DNA from: CAZRAL01 sp964598005
Lineage (GTDB): Bacteria > Pseudomonadota > Gammaproteobacteria > Burkholderiales > Usitatibacteraceae
Direction: 5' to 3'
NCBI GenBank assembly: GCA_964598005.1
Contig: CAZRAL010000072.1
Location: 1-10,913 of the forward strand
DNA length: 10,913 nt
Part shown: positions 6,699-10,913 of the stretch, piece after piece
Layout: every line of letters starts with the position of its first letter
Position numbering within the stretch: position 1 is the stretch's first letter
The notes under the pieces: model-generated
What the model saw: only the letters and a program-made list of their open reading frames with translations
Databases searched by the model: none
What the model was told of the DNA's origin: nothing
Made by a program: the position numbers and the translations under genes

Positions 6699-6711
6699 TT
6701 TAATCCAGTGA
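6406..6711 (+). pseudogene. Truncated GFA/CENP-V family zinc-binding protein
   Basis: The first 70 or so residues match the GFA (glutathione-dependent formaldehyde-activating-like, Mss4-fold) family. ATCHCGGVEFELDLPEG is at 20-36 with a CxC (C21, C23), RRCDCSLCRRRGAI is at 40-53 with CxCxxC (C42, C44, C47), and SGIKIIKGEHLL is at 60-71. The family would continue with LYxFNTxTAKHYFC and a further CxxCG zinc-ligand cluster to about 130 residues. Here, at residue 72, the frame enters the 6628-6666 hairpin and ends after about 30 unrelated residues. The missing cluster and C-terminal half argue against function. The start is good: ATG 6406 with AAGGA six bases upstream. The stop TGA overlaps the rnpA GTG as GTGA, so continued translation may serve to feed ribosomes into rnpA. 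Confidence 0.75.
6628..6666. repeat. Perfect 18-bp inverted repeat with 3-nt loop inside the gfa fragment
   Basis: Arms GAGGGACAGCCAACAAGC (6628-6645) and its exact complement (6649-6666) are separated by ACA. The GFA reading frame loses family resemblance at this point, so the palindrome coincides with a breakpoint. No T-run follows, so it is not a standard intrinsic terminator. It is reminiscent of palindromic REP-like units that begin with a GGGACAG motif, but I cannot show other copies in this window. It would form a very stable mRNA hairpin about 40 bases before the rnpA start. Confidence 0.85.
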
Positions 6712-7115
6712 CGGTGGCCAACAAACAAGCGCGAAACCAATATCGATTTAGTCGGCACCAGCGGCTCGACAACTCCGGGTTTCTAAAAATAATTTCATGC
6801 CGATTTCGTCATCGAGAAGATATCCTCCAGACGCAGGTTTTGCCACATGCTAAACCCTTACCTAATGGAGGACGGCTTGGGCTGATCGTCCCTAAGCGGC
6901 ATCTTCGGCGCGCCATTGATCGTAATCGTTTCAGACGGATTATTCGTGAAACATTTCGCACCCATCCCCTCCGACAGTCGGCAATCGATGTCGTAGTGGC
7001 CATTCATCAAACCTTTATCGTTAAAGGCCAGCCGGAAAAAAAACGGCTTGCTGTAATGGCAAACCAGGCGTTCGATAAAATTCTGGCACGAATTGTAGAA
7101 AATGAAAAAAGCTGA
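6708..7115 (+). CDS. rnpA: Ribonuclease P protein component
   Basis: RnpA binds the catalytic RNase P RNA (rnpB) and helps it cleave the 5' leader from precursor tRNAs. The frame has the family's YRFSRHQRL start (residues 12-20), GGRLGLIVPKRHLRRAIDRN (54-73) and the RNR-motif helix RAIDRNRFRRIIRETFR (68-84), then DVVVAIH (94-100). Length 135 is within the usual range. The start is doubtful. GTG 6708 overlaps the gfa-fragment stop, GTG 6714 is the alternative, and neither has a visible Shine-Dalgarno. TAA at 6681 closes the frame upstream, and there is no ATG near the N-terminus. The native leader may have been displaced by the insertion after rpmH. The 3' end overlaps yidD by 14 bases, the usual coupling. 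Confidence 0.93.
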   Translation: MTVANKQARNQYRFSRHQRLDNSGFLKIISCRFRHREDILQTQVLPHAKPLPNGGRLGLIVPKRHLRRAIDRNRFRRIIRETFRTHPLRQSAIDVVVAIHQTFIVKGQPEKKRLAVMANQAFDKILARIVENEKS

Positions 7116-7338
7116 GTGGATATCCCCTTTGGCCTACCTGCTCATGATAATGGTTCGCGCGTACCGATACCTGCTAAGTCCTTATTGGGGAATGCATTGC
7201 CGGTTTGACCCTACCTGTTCTGTCTATGCTCTTCATGCTCTTGAAAAATATGGTGGCATGAAAGGCGGTTATCTTACTATTCGGCGCTTGCTCCGCTGCC
7301 ATCCCTGGCACCCCGGCGGCAGCGATCCTGTCCCGTGA
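7102..7338 (+). CDS. yidD: Membrane protein insertion efficiency factor YidD
   Basis: YidD is a small amphipathic protein at the inner face of the cytoplasmic membrane that assists YidC-dependent insertion of membrane proteins. The 78 residues contain the family hallmarks: YLLSPYWGMHCRFDPTCSVYA (two cysteines in CRFDPTC) in the first half and RLLRCHPWHPGGSDPVP at the C-terminus. An N-terminal hydrophobic helix (LAYLLMIMVRAYRYLL) fits membrane association. The ATG at 7102 lies within the rnpA end, so translation is coupled to rnpA. yidC begins 13 bases after the stop, giving the canonical rnpA-yidD-yidC order. Confidence 0.95.
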   Translation: MKKAEWISPLAYLLMIMVRAYRYLLSPYWGMHCRFDPTCSVYALHALEKYGGMKGGYLTIRRLLRCHPWHPGGSDPVP

Positions 7339-7351
7339 CCCAAAGGAAACA

Positions 7352-9040
7352 ATGGATACTCAACGCATCATTGCGCTAATCATTTTTGGTTTTTCCGGCA
7401 TGCTGCTTTGGCAGGCTTGGGAAAAACAGCATACGCCCGCCATTTCCCCGCCGGGCATCACGACGACGCCACAAGCATCCAGTACAGGGACAGGGGTAGG
7501 CGACCGTTCCATCCCTGCACCGCAAACAACGACAGTGAGTGATCCCTTATCGCCGCCCTTGAAAACCGTTGCTGAAATCGTAAAAACCGGTAAACGTGTA
7601 ACGGTGCAAACAAACAAACTCGCCGTCGAGCTTGATACTGCGGGCGCTGACATTCGTATGGTTACCTTGCGCGATCATTTATCGGTGGTGCATAAAACCC
7701 AGCCCTTGACGCTGCTTCAGGACAAACCAGAGCACTATTTTATTACTCAGTCTGGGTTGTTAGGCCCAGGGCTTCCTACCCATCAGGCCATGTGGTCAAT
7801 CGATCAGACCCGATACGAACTGGGCAGTCAAAATGTGCTAGAGGTGCGCTTTACAAGTGTCGATATACCGGGTGTAAGTATCGACAAAATTTATACCTTC
7901 AAGCGCGATAGCTATATCATCGATGTGCGCTACGAAATCAAAAATGAAAGTGGGGAAACACTTAACCCCAGCGCTTACTTTCAGTTTGTGCGCGATAGCA
8001 ATCCGCCAGAGGGAGAGAACTCGGGAAGCAATCCCTTCACGGGAGTGGTTACCTTCACCGGCCCGGCGGTTTATACCGAAGCAAAAAAGTTTCAGAAAGT
8101 AGACTTTAGCGATATCGATAAAGATAAGCAGGATTACATTAAGACCGCATCGGATGGCTGGATAGCGCTCGTGCAACATTACTTTGTCTCGGCATGGTTG
8201 CCACAGGGCACGATCAAGCGGGAATTCTTTACCCGCAAAGTGACCGATAAACTTTATAGCGCTGGGGTCATCGTGCCAGTAGGGGCAATTGCAAGCGGCG
8301 CCACCGCCAAAATATCCATGCCGCTCTATACCGGTCCGCAAGAACAGGATAACTTGAAAAAAATCGCACCCGGCCTGGATCTGGTGGTGGATTACGGCAT
8401 GCTTACGGTGCTGGCCTATCCCATGTTCGTCACGCTTTCCTGGATTAATGAGGGGATCGGCAACTGGGGCTGGACCATCATTATTTTCACTATTCTCATC
8501 AAGCTGGTTTTTTTCCCGCTTAATCAGCGCGCAGGCAAATCAATGGCGCGCATGAAAGCGCTTGCGCCTAAAGTGGAAGCGCTTCGGGCACGGGTCGGCG
8601 ACGATAAAATGAAACTGAATCAGGCCATGATGGAGCTTTATCGTAACGAAAAGGTCAATCCGCTCGGTGGGTGTTTACCGATGGTGATTCAGATTCCGTT
8701 TTTTATTGCCCTTTACTGGGTGTTGCTGGGCGCGGTCGAGCTACGCAATGCGCCCTGGATTGGCTGGCTCCACGACCTTTCGTCGCCCGATCCGTTTTAT
8801 GTATTGCCGGTCATTATGGGCGCATCGATGTTGATTCAAACCAAGCTAAATCCCGCACCGCCTGATCCGATTCAAGCCAAGGTCATGATGATTATGCCGG
8901 TCGTTTTTTCGGTGATGTTTTTCTTTTTCCCCGCAGGCCTGGTGTTGTATTGGACCATGCAAAATATTTTAGGTATTGCACAGCAGTGGTATATCAATAA
9001 AACCTTTATCGAAGCCGCGCCAAAAGCGCCGAAACGATAA
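7352..9040 (+). CDS. yidC: Membrane protein insertase YidC
   Basis: YidC inserts and folds inner-membrane proteins, alone or with SecYEG. The 562 residues are normal for proteobacteria. The architecture is TM1 at about 5-22, a Pro/Thr-rich linker at 27-70, a periplasmic beta-sandwich domain (about 70-340), then the conserved Oxa1-type core with TM segments near 352-368, 374-390, 443-462, 480-497 and 510-535. Landmarks are the cytoplasmic coiled-coil hairpin (MARMKALAPKVEALRARVGD, 398-417), NEKVNPLGGCLPM (432-444) and FFPAGLVLYW (525-534). The groove's conserved positive charge (Arg366 in E. coli) corresponds here to Lys384 in ILIKLVFFPL, a common substitution. ATG 7352 has AAGGA at good spacing. 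A strong terminator follows. Confidence 0.97.
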   Translation: MDTQRIIALIIFGFSGMLLWQAWEKQHTPAISPPGITTTPQASSTGTGVGDRSIPAPQTTTVSDPLSPPLKTVAEIVKTGKRVTVQTNKLAVELDTAGADIRMVTLRDHLSVVHKTQPLTLLQDKPEHYFITQSGLLGPGLPTHQAMWSIDQTRYELGSQNVLEVRFTSVDIPGVSIDKIYTFKRDSYIIDVRYEIKNESGETLNPSAYFQFVRDSNPPEGENSGSNPFTGVVTFTGPAVYTEAKKFQKVDFSDIDKDKQDYIKTASDGWIALVQHYFVSAWLPQGTIKREFFTRKVTDKLYSAGVIVPVGAIASGATAKISMPLYTGPQEQDNLKKIAPGLDLVVDYGMLTVLAYPMFVTLSWINEGIGNWGWTIIIFTILIKLVFFPLNQRAGKSMARMKALAPKVEALRARVGDDKMKLNQAMMELYRNEKVNPLGGCLPMVIQIPFFIALYWVLLGAVELRNAPWIGWLHDLSSPDPFYVLPVIMGASMLIQTKLNPAPPDPIQAKVMMIMPVVFSVMFFFFPAGLVLYWTMQNILGIAQQWYINKTFIEAAPKAPKR

Positions 9041-9063
9041 CGCGGGCTGCACGTGAAATCGAT

Positions 9064-9100
9064 AAAAGCCGTCCGGTTATGATTAGCCGGACGGCTTTTT
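9064..9100 (+). terminator. Intrinsic terminator after yidC
   Basis: A nine-base GC-rich stem GCCGTCCGG/CCGGACGGC (9068-9076 with 9087-9095) has a ten-base loop and is followed by five T. The preceding AAAA pairs with the T-run, so it could act in both directions. It begins 24 bases past the yidC stop and ends the rpmH-to-yidC unit, leaving mnmE to be transcribed separately or by read-through. Confidence 0.9.
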
Positions 9101-9122
9101 AATTTATGAACGAGTGTATTAA

Positions 9123-10481
9123 ATGACCTTGCTCCCTCCGATTGTTCCACGTGAAACCATTGCGGCCATTGCTACGGCCTCCGGGCATGGTGGGGTGGGG
9201 GTGGTGCGAATTTCCGGTAAAGCGGTGCAACCGCTGATGAAGGCAATCGTGGAAAAAGAACTTTATCCACGCATGGCTACGCTGGCGGCGTTTCGGGATG
9301 AAGCCGGTGCCATGATCGACCAGGGCATCGCTTTATATTTCCCAGCACCTCATTCCTATACCGGCGAGGAGGTACTAGAATTACAAGGGCATGGTGGGCC
9401 TGTTGTCATGCACCAATTGCTGAAACGTTGCCTGCAACTGGGCTGTCGTCTGGCCGAGCCAGGCGAATTCACCAAACGAGCGTTTCTGAACGGCAAACTC
9501 GATCTCGCCCAAGCCGAAAGCGTGGCCGACCTGATCGAAGCCCATTCGGCAGAAGCGGCGCGTTCCGCGGCGCGTTCATTAAGCGGCGAATTTTCTGCGC
9601 GGGTGCGCGCCTTGACCGATGCCTTGATCGATCTGCGTATGCATGTTGAGGCCTGCATCGACTTTCCCGAAGAAGAGATCGAGCCCGCCACAATTCAATT
9701 GCAGGAAGGAAAGCTGGTTGCTATCCGCGAACAACTGGAAAAATTTACTGCCGAGGCGAAGCAGGGGGCCTTGTTGCGTGAAGGGCTTACCGTTGTTTTG
9801 ATTGGCCGGCCGAACGTCGGCAAGTCCAGCCTTTTGAACCGGTTGGCCGGAGAAGAGCTGGCGATTGTGACCCCTATCGCAGGAACCACCCGTGACCCGG
9901 TACGGGCGACCCTATTTCTGGAAGGCGTACCGGTTCATTTGATCGATACAGCGGGGTTACGGCCCGCCGAGGATGAAGTGGAAAAAATCGGCATTGCACG
10001 CACCTGGGCGGCCATCGAAAAAGCCAGCGCGGCGTTGTTAATTGCGGAAGCAGGAGGGATGATTGCTCCCGCCGAGGCAGAAATTGTCGCCAAACTGCCG
10101 CCTGCGCTGCCACTGGCGTGGGTCTATAACAAAATCGATATCCATGGCCTGTCGCCCAAATCCATTCAGGAAAACCATCACGCCACGATCTTTGTATCGG
10201 CTGTAACGGGGGCAGGGATAGAGCTAATAAAGCAGTGGCTCTTGCAAACGGCAGGATGGCAACCCAGTGGGGAGGGCGTTTTTATTGCGCGCCAGCGGCA
10301 TCTTGTTGCTCTCGGCGAAACGGCAAAGCATTTAGCGGACGCGGCGCGGCATGCAACACAATACGATCTTTTTGCAGAGAACCTGCGGCTGGCGCAAAAC
10401 GCACTTTCCCACATTACCGGGGAATTCACTTCGGATGACCTGTTGGGCGAAATATTCAGTCGCTTCTGTATTGGAAAATAG
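9123..10481 (+). CDS. mnmE: tRNA uridine-5-carboxymethylaminomethyl(34) synthesis GTPase MnmE
   Basis: With MnmG, MnmE installs the (carboxymethyl)aminomethyl group on the wobble uridine (U34) of tRNAs reading split codon boxes, using GTP hydrolysis and a folate cofactor. The 452 residues show all expected parts. An N-terminal folate-binding domain (TIAAIATASGHGGVGVVRISG, 12-32) and a helical domain with GEFTKRAFLNGKLDLAQAE (114-132) come first. The inserted Ras-like G domain has G1 GRPNVGKS (228-235), G2 GTTRDP (254-259), G3 DTAG (275-278), G4 NKID (336-339) and G5 SAVTG (359-363). The C-terminal FCIGK carries catalytic Cys449. ATG 9123 gives the family's usual start, although the ribosome-binding site is weak. 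Its codons 7-12 contain a parS site. mnmG (gidA) often follows mnmE in this region but is not within the window. Confidence 0.97.
   Translation: MTLLPPIVPRETIAAIATASGHGGVGVVRISGKAVQPLMKAIVEKELYPRMATLAAFRDEAGAMIDQGIALYFPAPHSYTGEEVLELQGHGGPVVMHQLLKRCLQLGCRLAEPGEFTKRAFLNGKLDLAQAESVADLIEAHSAEAARSAARSLSGEFSARVRALTDALIDLRMHVEACIDFPEEEIEPATIQLQEGKLVAIREQLEKFTAEAKQGALLREGLTVVLIGRPNVGKSSLLNRLAGEELAIVTPIAGTTRDPVRATLFLEGVPVHLIDTAGLRPAEDEVEKIGIARTWAAIEKASAALLIAEAGGMIAPAEAEIVAKLPPALPLAWVYNKIDIHGLSPKSIQENHHATIFVSAVTGAGIELIKQWLLQTAGWQPSGEGVFIARQRHLVALGETAKHLADAARHATQYDLFAENLRLAQNALSHITGEFTSDDLLGEIFSRFCIGK
9143..9158 (+). promoter_or_regulatory. parS (ParB/Spo0J-binding) centromere site inside mnmE
   Basis: TGTTCCACGTGAAACC differs from the bacterial parS pattern TGTTNCACGTGAAACA only at the last base, and keeps the palindromic CACGTG core with both GTT/AAC arms. 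parS sites nucleate ParB spreading and cluster near oriC, and this one is about 3.4 kb from the dnaA-rpmH gap. It overlaps codons for IVPRETI near the MnmE N-terminus. That peptide is common in MnmE (PRETI), so part of the match may reflect coding constraint. The full 15-of-16 match still makes a real site likely. Confidence 0.75.
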
Positions 10482-10554
10482 TTAAGGTTTCCCACCCTCC
10501 TCTAAAAGCCGTTACACTAATTTTTTATAGGACTTAACACCCAAGGAGAGGAGT

Positions 10555-10884
10555 ATGTTTAAAAAACTTGCCATTTGCTTCGCAACATCTGCTGGCTTAG
10601 TTGGTTTTGTCACGGGAGAAGAGGTTGATAACCGAACGCCTCTGGAAAAATACAAAGGTGATACATATTTTGCGCACACAATGTGTTCGCTGAGGTTGAG
10701 AACAGCGCTGCTTAAGCAGGAAGCTGGAGAGACTGGTAACGAAAATATCGATTACGTAGAATGTATTGCTAAAGGCAAAACGGATGCAAAAAAGAGCCTT
10801 AATGTAACCTTAAGGGCGATCAAGAAATCTCGCGCTAAGGAAGCGTTGAAATCTTATCATCTGATGTTACGCACGGTCACATGA
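10555..10884 (+). CDS. Small predicted exported protein of unknown function
   Basis: I do not recognise this 109-residue protein. The N-terminus MFKKLAICFATSAGLVGFVT has two lysines followed by a hydrophobic run, a plausible Sec signal peptide with cleavage near residues 20-23, although no perfect AxA motif is seen. The mature part is charged and mostly helix-like, with two cysteines (C44 in HTMCSLRLR and C70 in YVECIAKG) that could form a disulfide. The C-terminal half is lysine-rich. The start is well supported by AAGGAG at 10543-10548, six bases before the ATG. It lies 73 bases downstream of mnmE, where mnmG would commonly be found. No partner gene in the window hints at its role. Confidence 0.7.
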   Translation: MFKKLAICFATSAGLVGFVTGEEVDNRTPLEKYKGDTYFAHTMCSLRLRTALLKQEAGETGNENIDYVECIAKGKTDAKKSLNVTLRAIKKSRAKEALKSYHLMLRTVT

Positions 10885-10913
10885 AAAGTGGTAATTTTTG
10901 CGGATGAAAAAAC

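Noticed and set aside
6444..6758. Minus-strand 104-codon frame opposite the gfa fragment
   Set aside because: It is antisense to a recognisable GFA N-terminus and crosses the palindrome; no independent support.

Overview
This window is the replication-origin neighbourhood of a bacterial chromosome, most likely a betaproteobacterium. The evidence is a leftward dnaA-dnaN-gyrB block with no recF between dnaN and gyrB, facing a rightward rpmH-rnpA-yidD-yidC-mnmE block, with about 805-residue GyrB and betaproteobacterial-looking protein sequences. A placement near Nitrosomonadales is only an impression; the genus cannot be fixed from the sequence.

Left part (1-2906): an unidentified reading frame runs off the left edge on the minus strand. 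It is followed by a complete tRNA-Phe(GAA) gene with its own promoter and intrinsic terminator, then gyrB. Centre (2961-5829): dnaN and dnaA point left. Two intergenic stretches carry DnaA-box-like sequences: the very AT-rich dnaA-dnaN gap (4071-4270) and the divergent dnaA-rpmH gap (5627-5829). The second gap holds one perfect DnaA box and two inverted repeats next to the rpmH control region. Right part (5830-10913): rpmH (44 codons), rnpA, yidD and yidC form the usual ribosome / RNase P / membrane-insertion cluster. They are followed by a strong terminator, then mnmE, then a small predicted exported protein of unknown function. A near-consensus ParB-binding site (parS) is embedded in the first codons of mnmE, as expected close to an origin.

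The unusual feature lies between rpmH and rnpA, two genes that are normally almost adjacent. About 0.74 kb separates them, and part of it looks like integron gene-cassette DNA. A GTTRRRY core site (GTTGAGC) sits six bases after the rpmH stop, and a well-formed attC-like site lies at 6311-6388. Together they delimit a 412-bp cassette carrying an uncharacterised ORF with one membrane segment. It is followed by the start of a second cassette carrying a GFA/CENP-V-type zinc-binding gene. That gene is truncated at a perfect 39-nt hairpin and runs into rnpA, whose apparent GTG start overlaps the truncated gene's stop (GTGA). No integron integrase is in the window. This looks like cassette capture outside an integron, inside a highly conserved housekeeping operon at the chromosome origin, with possible consequences for RnpA translation.
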